DNA of 64,000 nt from Microbacterium terregens (GTDB lineage: Bacteria; Actinomycetota; Actinomycetes; Actinomycetales; Microbacteriaceae), in the NCBI RefSeq assembly GCF_039534975.1, contig NZ_BAAAWH010000001.1:3100001-3164000 (forward strand), written 5' to 3'. Positions 1 through 7,750 of this stretch are shown here, piece after piece (positions within the stretch are counted from its first letter, which is position 1; each line of letters starts with the position of its first letter). Position numbers and translations under genes: made by a program. The notes beneath the pieces are model-generated. The model was not told the origin of the DNA. It did no database searches and saw only the letters and a program-made list of their open reading frames with translations.

Positions 1-118
1 CGATCAGCTCCTGCGATCGCGGACCGGGGATGCTCGTCAGGATCCGCCGCTCCTGCGGGAGGGTCGGCCCCCCGAGTGGGGTGGGCACGGTGACGGTGTC
101 GGTTGCGGACGCGCTCAT
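1..118 (-). CDS. gabT: 4-aminobutyrate aminotransferase, N-terminal fragment
   Basis: Only the first 39 codons are inside the window; the gene runs off the left edge. Read from the ATG at 118 the protein begins MSASATDTVTVPTPLGG and continues with LPQERRILTSIPGPRSQEL. That last segment is the conserved N-terminus of GabT, the PLP enzyme that transfers the GABA amino group to 2-oxoglutarate. The catalytic lysine lies outside the window, so the call rests on this N-terminal block and on the divergent PucR-type regulator, an arrangement also known for gab genes in Corynebacterium. Confidence 0.75.
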   Translation of the reverse strand, partial: MSASATDTVTVPTPLGGPTLPQERRILTSIPGPRSQELI

Positions 119-162
119 GTTCGCGAGCGTATGCGGTGGGATGCCGCGCCCGCATGCTCCGC

Positions 163-203
163 GATGTACATTCTGGGGGTAGCCACCGTACGCCCCGTAC
201 ATC
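163..203. promoter_or_regulatory. Inverted repeat in the gabT / pucR-type divergent promoter
   Basis: GATGTAC (163-169) and GTACATC (197-203) form a perfect 7-bp inverted repeat in the 98-bp gap between the two divergent starts. An extra GTAC half sits at 188-191. Placement suggests an operator for the PucR-type protein; the spacing of 27 bp would put the halves on roughly the same helix face. This is inference from position and symmetry only. Confidence 0.4.
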
Positions 204-216
204 GACCGGAGACCTT

Positions 217-1746
217 GTGGACACCCCCGCTGACGCGCCCACCCTGCGCGCACTGCTCGCCCGTCGTGATCTGCGCCTTCGACTGGAGGGGGGCGACGAC
301 GCGTTCGAGGACGGCGCGCTGGATCGCCCGCTGCGCTGGGTGCACAGCTCCGACCTCGCCGACCCCACCCCGTTCCTCTCCGAGGGACTCGCCCTGCTGA
401 CCACCGGCACGCAGTTCCCGGATGCCGCGGACGCCTCCGTCTACGGCGATTACGTGAACCGGCTGTCCACGCGGGGCGTGGTGGGGCTCGGCTTCGGCAC
501 GGAGGTGGTGCGCGACGGCGTCCCGCCGCTGCTGATCGAGGCGTGCCGCGCGGCGCGGATGCCGCTGTTCGAGGTGCCCTACCGCACACCGTTCATCGCG
601 GTCGCGCGCGCCGGGGCGGAGGCGATCGCCGCGCAGTCGTACGCGCGGCGCAGCTGGGCCCTCGCCGCGCAGCGCGCGATCTCGCTCGCCGCGCTGCGGC
701 CCGACGGGCTCGGAGCGACCCTCGCCGAACTCGCCCGGCAGCTCGACGCGTGGGTCGGGCTGTTCGACGGCGCGGGCACCCTCACCCGCGAGCACCCGTC
801 GGCGCTCGAGCCCGCCGCCGCCGACGAGCTGCGCTCGGAGGTGGGGGCGGTGCTGCGGCGCGGGGCGCGCGCGGGATCGTCGCTGCGCATCGGTGACACC
901 CCGTTCAGTCTGCAGACGCTGGGTCGCGGTGGACACCTGCGCGGGGTGATCGCGATGGCCGCGGGCGATCTCGATCAGGAGGGTCGGGGCGTCGTCACCG
1001 CCGTCGTGGCGATGGCGGGTCTGGCGCTCGAGCAGCAGCAGGGACTGGATCGCGCGCGCACCCTCCTGCGCGCCGGCCTTGTTCACGCGCTGCACAGCGA
1101 CGACCCGACTCTTGCCCGGCGCATCGCGCGCGACCTGTGGGGAGGGCTGCCTTCTGCGCCGATCCTGGTGGCGATGACGGATGCCGCGGCCGGCCGCCGC
1201 GACGCCGTGCGGGAGTGGCTCGAACTGCGCGCCGACGAACGCAGCGGGCGACTGTTCTTCGGACGCGGCGAGGACGGCCTGGTGCTGGTCGTGAACCCGA
1301 CGGATGCCGACCTGCTCGAGGAGCTCGCGGAGCGATTCGACCTGCGCATCGGGATCTCGGACCCGAGCGCGTACGACGTGTTCTCCCGCGGCATGGATCA
1401 GGCGCGCCTCGCCCGCGATCGCGGCGTCGGGCTCGTTTCGCACTTCGCCGACGCCGTCGGCACCGGAGTGCTGTCGATCCCGCCGTCGGCCGAGGCGCGC
1501 ACGGTCGCCGAGGCCGCCCTCGCTCCCCTCGTCCGCCACGATCTCGCGCACAACAGCGCGCTGCGCGAGACCGTGAGCGCGTGGCTCGCGAACGACTGTT
1601 CCCACGAGGCGTCCGCCCGCGCCCTCGGCGTTCACCGCCATACCGTCCGCGCGCGGATCGCGGCCGCAGAGCGCGTACTGGGTGTCGACCTCGGCTCCTT
1701 CCCGGTGCGGGCAGAGCTCTGGGCTGCGCTGCGTCTGAGTTCCTGA
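217..1746 (+). CDS. PucR-family transcriptional regulator, probable GABA-utilisation regulator
   Basis: Protein of 509 aa when read from GTG 217, which has GGAG at 208-211; an upstream in-frame extension lacks a ribosome site. The N-terminal half is a PucR-type sensor domain (PFLSEGLALLTTGTQ, then a region around residues 90-130 rich in hydrophobics). The middle is a CdaR/GGDEF-like linker. The C-terminus carries a PucR helix-turn-helix (SHEASARALGVHRHTVRARI). In Corynebacterium glutamicum a PucR-type protein, GabR, activates gabTDP; divergence from gabT here suggests the same role. Family assignment is firm, the GABA role is inferred from context. Confidence 0.85.
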   Translation: MDTPADAPTLRALLARRDLRLRLEGGDDAFEDGALDRPLRWVHSSDLADPTPFLSEGLALLTTGTQFPDAADASVYGDYVNRLSTRGVVGLGFGTEVVRDGVPPLLIEACRAARMPLFEVPYRTPFIAVARAGAEAIAAQSYARRSWALAAQRAISLAALRPDGLGATLAELARQLDAWVGLFDGAGTLTREHPSALEPAAADELRSEVGAVLRRGARAGSSLRIGDTPFSLQTLGRGGHLRGVIAMAAGDLDQEGRGVVTAVVAMAGLALEQQQGLDRARTLLRAGLVHALHSDDPTLARRIARDLWGGLPSAPILVAMTDAAAGRRDAVREWLELRADERSGRLFFGRGEDGLVLVVNPTDADLLEELAERFDLRIGISDPSAYDVFSRGMDQARLARDRGVGLVSHFADAVGTGVLSIPPSAEARTVAEAALAPLVRHDLAHNSALRETVSAWLANDCSHEASARALGVHRHTVRARIAAAERVLGVDLGSFPVRAELWAALRLSS

Positions 1747-1759
1747 CGCCGCGGGCGCG

Positions 1760-1804
1760 GCATCCGCTCGCCGGGCATCCGCGCGCCGGGCATCCGCTCC
1801 GCCG
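1760..1804. repeat. Three 15-bp direct repeats
   Basis: Three head-to-tail copies of GCATCCGCTCGCCGG start at 1760, 1775 and 1790, the last diverged. They lie directly behind the stop codon of the PucR-type gene and abut the longer tandem array. No coding function seen. Confidence 0.7.
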
Positions 1805-2066
1805 TCACAAAACGCCGCCGTTGGCCGCAGAACGCGGCAGCGGAACCGAAGCTGCGCGCCGCAAGCCCTTCGGCTCCCCTGTCACAACACGCGGACGCGA
1901 CCCGCAGAACGCGACAGCGGAACCGAAGCCGCACGCCGCAAGCCCCTCGGCTCGCCTGTCACAACACGCCGCCACGACCCGCAGAACGCGACAGCCGAGC
2001 CGAGCCGACCCGCACGAACCCCGCTCCACTGTCACAACACGCCGCCACGGGCCGCAGAACGCGACA
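1804..2066. repeat. Tandem array of four 73-77 bp units built on a GTCACAACACGCC...GCAGAACGCGACA core
   Basis: Cores start at 1804, 1881, 1958 and 2031, so the period is 77, 77 and 73 bp. Each core reads GTCACAACACG, a short variable middle, then GCAGAACGCGACA. Between cores lies a less conserved spacer that includes GCAAGCCC-TCGGCT in the first two units. The array fills most of the gap between the PucR-type gene and ramB, which converge here. Single copies of the same core occur at 7146-7196 and 21587-21637, so it is a dispersed intergenic repeat. It could act as a bidirectional terminator or a REP-like element; no coding potential was recognised. Confidence 0.85.
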
Positions 2067-2099
2067 GACGAGCGGCGGGCCCGCCACCGACCCCCGGCC

Positions 2100-3578
2100 T
2101 CAGCGCGGCGCGCGCGCCTCGAGGAACTCGTACACGTCCGTCGTGTCCACCCCGGGAAAGGCGCCCGTCGGCAGCGTCGCCAGCAGCGTGCGCGGGGTGC
2201 GGACGTTCGGCCACGACTGGTCACGCCAGGCCGCCTCCAACTCAGCGGGGGGTCGACGGCAGCACGCCTCCACCGAGTGCTTCGACACGCCCCGGTTCGG
2301 AGTGTCCCGCCCGATGAACCACTTGGTGTCGTCGAAGCGGACGCCGACGCTGACGGAGTGCGCGCCCTCGCTGGACAGCTCCACGCGGGCGGTGCACCAA
2401 TACGTGCCGTTGCCCGTGTCGGTGTACTGGTAGTACGGGTTGAAGTGGTCGTCGACGTCGAAGACGACCCGGCTGGTCCATCGCCGGCAGCAGGGCTGCC
2501 CTTCGATCGCGCCGAGGCGGTCGGTGGGAAAGTTCACGCCGTCGTTCTCGTACGCCTTCGTGATGGTCCCCGACTCGTGGACCTTGAGGAAATGCACCGG
2601 GATACCCAGATGGACGGTCGCGAGATTCGTGAAACGGTGCGCAGCGGTCTCGTACGACACCGAATACGCGTCGCGCAGATCCTCGATCGATACCGCGCGG
2701 CGACCCTTGGCCTCCTGCAGGAACGGCACCGCGTGCGCCTCGGGAATCAACAGGGCACCCGTCAGGTAGTTCGTCTCCACGCGCTGACGCAGGAACTCCG
2801 CGTAGCTGGTCGGTTCCCGGTGGCCGAGGATGCGGCTGGATAGAGCCTGCAGCACCGCGGTGCGCGGATCCCCCTTGGAAGCGAGCCGACTCGACAGGTA
2901 GAGGCGGCCGTTCTTGATGTCGGCGACACTGCGGGTGGTCTGCGGCAGATCGGGCACGTAGTGCAGGGTGAACCCCAGATGAGCGGCGATATCGGATGCC
3001 GTCCGCTGCGTCAGCGGGCCGCCGGGGTGATCGACCGCGGCGAGGATCTCCTGCGCCTGGACCTCGAGCTCGGGGAAGTGGTTGTTCTGCGTGCGCATGA
3101 GGCGCCGCAGGGCGACGTTGGCGCGCCGTGCCTCTTCGGGGGTGGCGGCGCGCTCGTCGCGCAGCCGTTCGATCTCGCCATGAAGGGTCAGCATGGCGGC
3201 GAGCGCCTCGTTCGGCACGGTCTTGCCGATCCGGAACGGCGGGATCCCGAGTGCCTGGAACGTCTGCCCGCGCATCGCCCGCTCCAGCCCGATCTCGAGG
3301 GCGGAGCGCTCGTCGAGCGGCTCGGACTCCAGCAGAGCGTCCAGCGTGGTGTCCAGCGCCCGCGCGATGGCCCGCAGCAGCGTCAGCTTGGGCTCGCGGC
3401 GTCCGTTCTCGATCATCGACAGCTGACTCGGGGCACGGTCGACGGCCCCCGCCAGCTCGTCGAGGGTCATGCCGCGCTCGGTGCGCACCTGACGGATGCG
3501 GCGGCCGATCGTGAGGGAGTCCACCTCTTCATGGTCGAGCAGTTCGGCCTGGTTTCCCCGCGTAGGCATGGTCGTCAT
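2100..3578 (-). CDS. ramB: RamB, regulator of acetate metabolism (XRE / short-chain fatty acyl regulator family)
   Basis: Protein of 492 aa. Residues about 25-80 are an XRE helix-turn-helix (RRIRQVRTERGMTLDELAG, then APSQLSMIENGRREPKL). The middle has the IrrE-like region of this family. The C-terminal half is the ScfR domain with paired cysteines (GQPCCRRW, EACCRRPP). RamB represses glyoxylate-shunt and acetate-activation genes in Corynebacterium, and the gene here is divergent from aceB by 207 bp, which supports the same target. The start at 3578 has an alternative ATG three codons in. Family and context agree well. Confidence 0.9.
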   Translation of the reverse strand: MTTMPTRGNQAELLDHEEVDSLTIGRRIRQVRTERGMTLDELAGAVDRAPSQLSMIENGRREPKLTLLRAIARALDTTLDALLESEPLDERSALEIGLERAMRGQTFQALGIPPFRIGKTVPNEALAAMLTLHGEIERLRDERAATPEEARRANVALRRLMRTQNNHFPELEVQAQEILAAVDHPGGPLTQRTASDIAAHLGFTLHYVPDLPQTTRSVADIKNGRLYLSSRLASKGDPRTAVLQALSSRILGHREPTSYAEFLRQRVETNYLTGALLIPEAHAVPFLQEAKGRRAVSIEDLRDAYSVSYETAAHRFTNLATVHLGIPVHFLKVHESGTITKAYENDGVNFPTDRLGAIEGQPCCRRWTSRVVFDVDDHFNPYYQYTDTGNGTYWCTARVELSSEGAHSVSVGVRFDDTKWFIGRDTPNRGVSKHSVEACCRRPPAELEAAWRDQSWPNVRTPRTLLATLPTGAFPGVDTTDVYEFLEARAPR

Positions 3579-3598
3579 GGGCCGATTCTGTCACGAAA

Positions 3599-3653
3599 GC
3601 AGAACTTTGCCGAAACTTCACATCGGTTCTGGCCGGTCTGGCGCCAGAAGTTC
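3599..3653. promoter_or_regulatory. Candidate RamB site in the ramB-aceB divergent promoter
   Basis: GCAGAACTTTGCCGAAACT (3599-3617) resembles the RamB motif reported for corynebacteria (RAACTTTGCAAA-like). GAACTT at 3602-3607 and AAGTTC at 3648-3653 also form an inverted pair. The site is 21-75 bp from the ramB start and upstream of aceB, so it could serve autoregulation and aceB control. No clear -10/-35 pair was assigned. Confidence 0.5.
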
Positions 3654-3785
3654 ACACAGAGTGGAGCCACGACCACCACCGACCGATCCCGAACACGGAT
3701 CACGGGATGCCGGACCCGCCGCACACGCCGCGTCGGGAACATCTCCTCGGACGCTCAACGAACTCGCTCACAGGAAGACAGGGAC

Positions 3786-5465
3786 ATGACACCTGCAACC
3801 GCCACCCCGATGCGTACGCGCACGGAGCCCATCCCCACCCGCACCACTGAGCCGTCGATCGAGGTCATCGGCCGCATGGGTCCCCGTTACGAAGAGATCC
3901 TCACGCCCGAGGCCGTCGCGTTCCTCACCGAGCTGCACCAGCGGTTCGGTGCCCGCCGGCACGACCGGCTCGCCGATCGCATGCGCCGCCGGTTCGAGAT
4001 CGGCAACGGTCACGACCCCCGCTTCCGCGACGACACCGCGCACATCCGGGCGGATGCCGAGTGGAGGGTCGCCGGGGCGGGTCCGGGTCTGGAAGACCGC
4101 CGCGTCGAGATCACCGGTCCGACCGACCCGAAGATGACGATCAACGCCCTCAACTCGGGCGCCCGAGTGTGGCTCGCCGACCAGGAGGACGCCACCTCCC
4201 CCACGTGGAAGAACGTCATCGAGGGACAGCTGTCGCTGCGCGACGCGATCCGCGGCGAGCTGCGGTTCACCAGCCCGGCGTCTGAAACGGCCCCGGGCAA
4301 GACCTACGAGGTCACCGCCGAGCGCACCCCCACGATCGTGATGCGCCCTCGCGGCTGGCACCTGAGTGAGGCCCATCTGCAGTTCACGGACCGCTCGGGT
4401 CGCACGATGGCGGCGTCCGGCTCGCTCGTCGACTACGGCCTGTACTTCTTCCACAACGCGAAGCAGTTGATCGCGAACGGCCGCGGGCCCTACTTCTACA
4501 TCGCCAAGCTCGAATCGAGCGAAGAGGCGAAGCTGTGGGACGACGTCTTCTCGTTCAGCGAGCGGTATATCGGCATCCCGCACGGCACGATCCGCGCGAC
4601 CGTGCTGATCGAGACGCTGCCGGCGGCGTTCGAGATGGAGGAGATCCTGTTCGAGCTGCGCGACCACTGCGCGGGCCTGAACGCCGGTCGCTGGGACTAC
4701 ATCTTCTCGATCATCAAGAACTACCGCGGCCGCGGGGCCAGATTCGTGCTCCCCGATCGCAGCGAGGTCACGATGACCGTGCCGTTCATGCGTGCCTATA
4801 CCGAGCTGCTGGTGAAGACGTGCCACAAGCGCGGAGCATTCGCGATCGGCGGCATGAGCGCGTTCATCCCGAACCGCCGTGACCCCGAGGTGACGCAGCT
4901 CGCGTTCGAGAAGGTCGCCGCTGACAAGAAGCGCGAAGCCGGCGACGGGTTCGACGGCACCTGGGTGGCCCATCCCGATCTCATCCCGACGGCCAAGGCC
5001 GAGTTCGACGCGGTGCTCGGTGACCGGCCGAACCAGGTCGACCGCCAGCGCGACGACGTGCAGGTGACGGCATCCGACCTGCTCGATGTGCACATCGGCC
5101 GGCCGGTGAGCGCGGCGGGCGTGCGCGCGAACGTGTCGGTGGCGATCCGCTACATCGAGGCGTGGTTGCGCGGGCTGGGCGCGGTCGCGATCGACAACCT
5201 CATGGAGGATGCCGCCACCGCGGAGATCTCGCGGTCCCAGGTGTGGCAGTGGATCCACCAGGACCACTCCACCGCCGAGGGCGACCCGATCACCCGCGAG
5301 TACATCGAGGGGCTCATCGCTGAGGTGCTGAGCGAGGTCGAGCGCCGCGAGGACGACCGGTACGACGACGCCGCAGAGACCTTCCGCGAGGTGGCCCTGG
5401 GCCAGGAGTTCCCCGCGTTCCTGACCCTGGCCGCGTACGCGAAGTTCCTCGTCGAGACGGACTAG
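3786..5465 (+). CDS. aceB: Malate synthase A
   Basis: Condenses glyoxylate with acetyl-CoA to malate, second step of the glyoxylate shunt. The 559-aa protein begins at ATG 3786, preceded by AGGAAG at 3772-3777; the open frame extends far upstream without a ribosome site. The family signature RDHCAGLNAGRWDYIF is at about residues 290-306, and PKMTINALNSGARVWLADQEDATSP is the glyoxylate/Mg region nearer the N-terminus. Length fits the AceB (A) class rather than the longer GlcB class. aceA follows after 54 bp, consistent with one transcript controlled by RamB. Confidence 0.95.
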   Translation: MTPATATPMRTRTEPIPTRTTEPSIEVIGRMGPRYEEILTPEAVAFLTELHQRFGARRHDRLADRMRRRFEIGNGHDPRFRDDTAHIRADAEWRVAGAGPGLEDRRVEITGPTDPKMTINALNSGARVWLADQEDATSPTWKNVIEGQLSLRDAIRGELRFTSPASETAPGKTYEVTAERTPTIVMRPRGWHLSEAHLQFTDRSGRTMAASGSLVDYGLYFFHNAKQLIANGRGPYFYIAKLESSEEAKLWDDVFSFSERYIGIPHGTIRATVLIETLPAAFEMEEILFELRDHCAGLNAGRWDYIFSIIKNYRGRGARFVLPDRSEVTMTVPFMRAYTELLVKTCHKRGAFAIGGMSAFIPNRRDPEVTQLAFEKVAADKKREAGDGFDGTWVAHPDLIPTAKAEFDAVLGDRPNQVDRQRDDVQVTASDLLDVHIGRPVSAAGVRANVSVAIRYIEAWLRGLGAVAIDNLMEDAATAEISRSQVWQWIHQDHSTAEGDPITREYIEGLIAEVLSEVERREDDRYDDAAETFREVALGQEFPAFLTLAAYAKFLVETD

Positions 5466-5519
5466 CCCTCCCCCTGCGGCTCGCGCGAGCCGATCAACGT
5501 GACCAGAGAAGGAATCGAA

Positions 5520-7115
5520 ATGACTCAGTACCAGGACGACATGGATGCCATACGGGCACTCAAGGAGCAGTACGGCTCCAGCTGGAATGCCATCGACCGC
5601 GAGTCCGTCGCCCGCATGCGGACGCAGAACCGTTTCAGAACGGGACTCGAGATCGCCCAGTACACGGCCGACATCATGCGCCGCGACATGGCCGAGTACG
5701 ACGCCGACTCCTCGGTGTACACCCAGTCGCTCGGCGTCTGGCACGGTTTCATCGGGCAGCAGAAGCTCATCTCGATCAAGAAGCATCTGAAGACGACGAG
5801 CAAGCGCTATCTTTACCTGTCGGGCTGGATGGTCGCCGCGCTCCGCTCGGAGTTCGGCCCGCTCCCGGACCAGTCGATGCACGAGAAGACGGCGGTGCCC
5901 GCCCTCATCGAGGAGCTCTACACCTTCCTCCGTCAGGCTGACGCCCGCGAGCTCGACCTGCTCTTCACGCAGCTGGACGAAGCCCGCACCGCCGGCGATG
6001 AGACGGCCGTGGAGTTCATCCAGTCGCAGATCGACAACTACGAGACCCACGTCGTGCCGATCATCGCCGACATCGATGCCGGCTTCGGCAACCCCGAGGC
6101 GACCTACCTTCTCGCCAAGAAGATGATCGAGGCGGGCGCGTGCGCCATCCAGATCGAGAACCAGGTGTCCGACGAGAAGCAGTGCGGCCACCAGGACGGC
6201 AAGGTCACGGTGCCGCACGAGGACTTCATCGCGAAGCTCAACGCGGTCCGGTACGCGTTCCTCGAACTCGGGATCGACAACGGCATCATCGTCGCCCGCA
6301 CCGACTCGCTCGGCGCCGGGCTCACGCAGAAGCTCGCCGTCACGAACGAGCCCGGCGACCTGGGCGACCAGTACAACGCGTTCCTCGATGTCGACGAGAT
6401 CTCGGAGGCGGACCTGGGCAACGGCGACGTCGTCATCAAACGCAACGGCAAGCTGCTGCGCCCGAAGCGTCTGGCCAGCAATCTGTACCGGTTCCGGGCC
6501 GGCACCGGCGAAGCCCGTTGCGTGCTCGACTGCATCACCGCGCTGCGCAACGGCGCCGACCTGCTGTGGATCGAGACCGAGAAGCCGCACGTGGAACAGA
6601 TCGCCGGCATGGTCGACGAGATCCGCAAGGAGATCCCGAACGCGAAGCTCGTCTACAACAACAGCCCGTCGTTCAACTGGACGCTCAGCTTCCGTCAGCA
6701 GGCGTACGACCTGCTCGTGCAGGAGGGCGCTGATGTGTCGGCATACGACCGCGCCGAGCTCATGAACGTCGACTACGACGGCACCGAGCTCGCGCAGCTG
6801 GCCGACGACAAGATCCGCTCGTTCCAGAAGGACGGCGCGGCCCGCGCCGGGATCTTCCACCACCTCATCACGCTGCCGACCTATCACACGGCCGCCCTGT
6901 CGACCGATGATCTGGCCAAGGGCTACTTCGGCGACGAGGGCATGCTCGCCTATGTGAGCGGCGTCCAGCGTCGCGAGATCCGCGAGGGCATCGCCACGGT
7001 CAAGCACCAGAACATGGCCGGCAGCGACATCGGCGACAACCACAAGGAGTACTTCGCCGGCGATGCGGCGCTCAAGGCCGGCGGCACGCACAACACGATG
7101 AACCAGTTCACCTGA
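5520..7115 (+). CDS. aceA: Isocitrate lyase, long (about 530 aa) type
   Basis: Cleaves isocitrate to glyoxylate and succinate. The 531-aa protein starts at ATG 5520 with AGAAGGA just upstream. The catalytic loop reads EKQCGHQDG around residue 220, so the usual KKCGH is KQCGH, with the catalytic cysteine and histidine kept. Metal/substrate residues are visible in IADIDAGFGNPEATYLLAKK. At 531 aa it is about 100 residues longer than the Escherichia coli and Mycobacterium Icl1 enzymes and matches the longer AceA form known from Pseudomonas. It probably shares a transcript with aceB. Confidence 0.95.
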   Translation: MTQYQDDMDAIRALKEQYGSSWNAIDRESVARMRTQNRFRTGLEIAQYTADIMRRDMAEYDADSSVYTQSLGVWHGFIGQQKLISIKKHLKTTSKRYLYLSGWMVAALRSEFGPLPDQSMHEKTAVPALIEELYTFLRQADARELDLLFTQLDEARTAGDETAVEFIQSQIDNYETHVVPIIADIDAGFGNPEATYLLAKKMIEAGACAIQIENQVSDEKQCGHQDGKVTVPHEDFIAKLNAVRYAFLELGIDNGIIVARTDSLGAGLTQKLAVTNEPGDLGDQYNAFLDVDEISEADLGNGDVVIKRNGKLLRPKRLASNLYRFRAGTGEARCVLDCITALRNGADLLWIETEKPHVEQIAGMVDEIRKEIPNAKLVYNNSPSFNWTLSFRQQAYDLLVQEGADVSAYDRAELMNVDYDGTELAQLADDKIRSFQKDGAARAGIFHHLITLPTYHTAALSTDDLAKGYFGDEGMLAYVSGVQRREIREGIATVKHQNMAGSDIGDNHKEYFAGDAALKAGGTHNTMNQFT

Positions 7116-7145
7116 GTTCCATCCGCCGGCCTCCGATGACCCTCT

Positions 7146-7196
7146 GCTCGCCTGTCACAACACGCCGGTCCGCGGCGCGTCTTGTGACAGGCGAGC
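7146..7196. terminator. Perfect 15-bp inverted repeat between aceA and the MarR gene; single copy of the dispersed repeat
   Basis: GCTCGCCTGTCACAA (7146-7160) is matched exactly by its reverse complement at 7182-7196. The convergent position of aceA and the MarR-family gene suits a bidirectional terminator. The arms contain the same TGTCACAA-CACGCC core as the array at 1804-2066, here arranged as two facing half-units. No T-run follows on either side. Confidence 0.65.
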
Positions 7197-7231
7197 GGAT
7201 GCCGAGTGCCGGCCGCCGCGGAGCCTGATGG

Positions 7232-7702
7232 CTACGGGTCCTGCGTCCGATCGGCGTGCGCCGCGACCCTGGTGACCAGCGCGGTGAAGAACGCCAGCTC
7301 GTCGGTGTTGAGCACGCTCAGTATCTCTCTGATGTCGCGCTCCGCGCTCGGGGCGAGCTCGTCGAAGAGCGTGCGACCCTGTGGAGTCGCCGTCAGCAGA
7401 TTGCGTCGGGAGTCCTGCGTGTCGCGTTCACCGGTGACGCGCCCCGCCGCGCGCAGCAACTGCACCGCGCGACTGACGTTCATGGCGGTCAGTCCCGTTC
7501 TCGAGCAGATCTCGGTCGCCGTGATCCCCGGCGCGGCCACGATCTGGACGAGCGCGCGCCACTCCGCGAGCGATATCGCGTGCTTCTCGGAGTGAAGGCG
7601 CAGGAACGGCCGGGTCATCAGCTGGCTCAGCCGGTTGAGCTCTCCGGCCAGCTGCAGTTCAGCCGTCATGCGCACGGGTTGGCCCGCAACCTGTTCACCC
7701 AT
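7232..7702 (-). CDS. MarR-family transcriptional regulator
   Basis: Protein of 156 aa with a winged helix-turn-helix at about residues 45-115 (ISLAEWRALVQIV, then TATEICSRTGLTAMNVSRAV and the wing DTQDSRRN). Start chosen at 7702, preceded by GGGGGA on the minus strand. It lies 48 bp downstream of the LLM monooxygenase on the same strand and is probably co-transcribed with it. MarR proteins typically sense small aromatic or hydrophobic compounds; the ligand here is unknown. Confidence 0.85.
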   Translation of the reverse strand: MGEQVAGQPVRMTAELQLAGELNRLSQLMTRPFLRLHSEKHAISLAEWRALVQIVAAPGITATEICSRTGLTAMNVSRAVQLLRAAGRVTGERDTQDSRRNLLTATPQGRTLFDELAPSAERDIREILSVLNTDELAFFTALVTRVAAHADRTQDP

Positions 7703-7750
7703 GGTCCCCCGCCGAAACTCCCGTGCCCCGTTCGCGGCCCGGCACGCCGG

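Noticed and set aside
1804..2066. Tandem repeats as a possible CRISPR array
   Set aside because: Unit length of 73-77 bp, degenerate spacers that are themselves related, only four units, and no cas genes nearby.
3768..7091. Very long open frame (over 1100 codons) on the minus strand opposite aceB and aceA
   Set aside because: It is a GC-rich shadow of two unmistakable enzymes, has low-complexity composition rich in Val/Asp/Arg and no family features.
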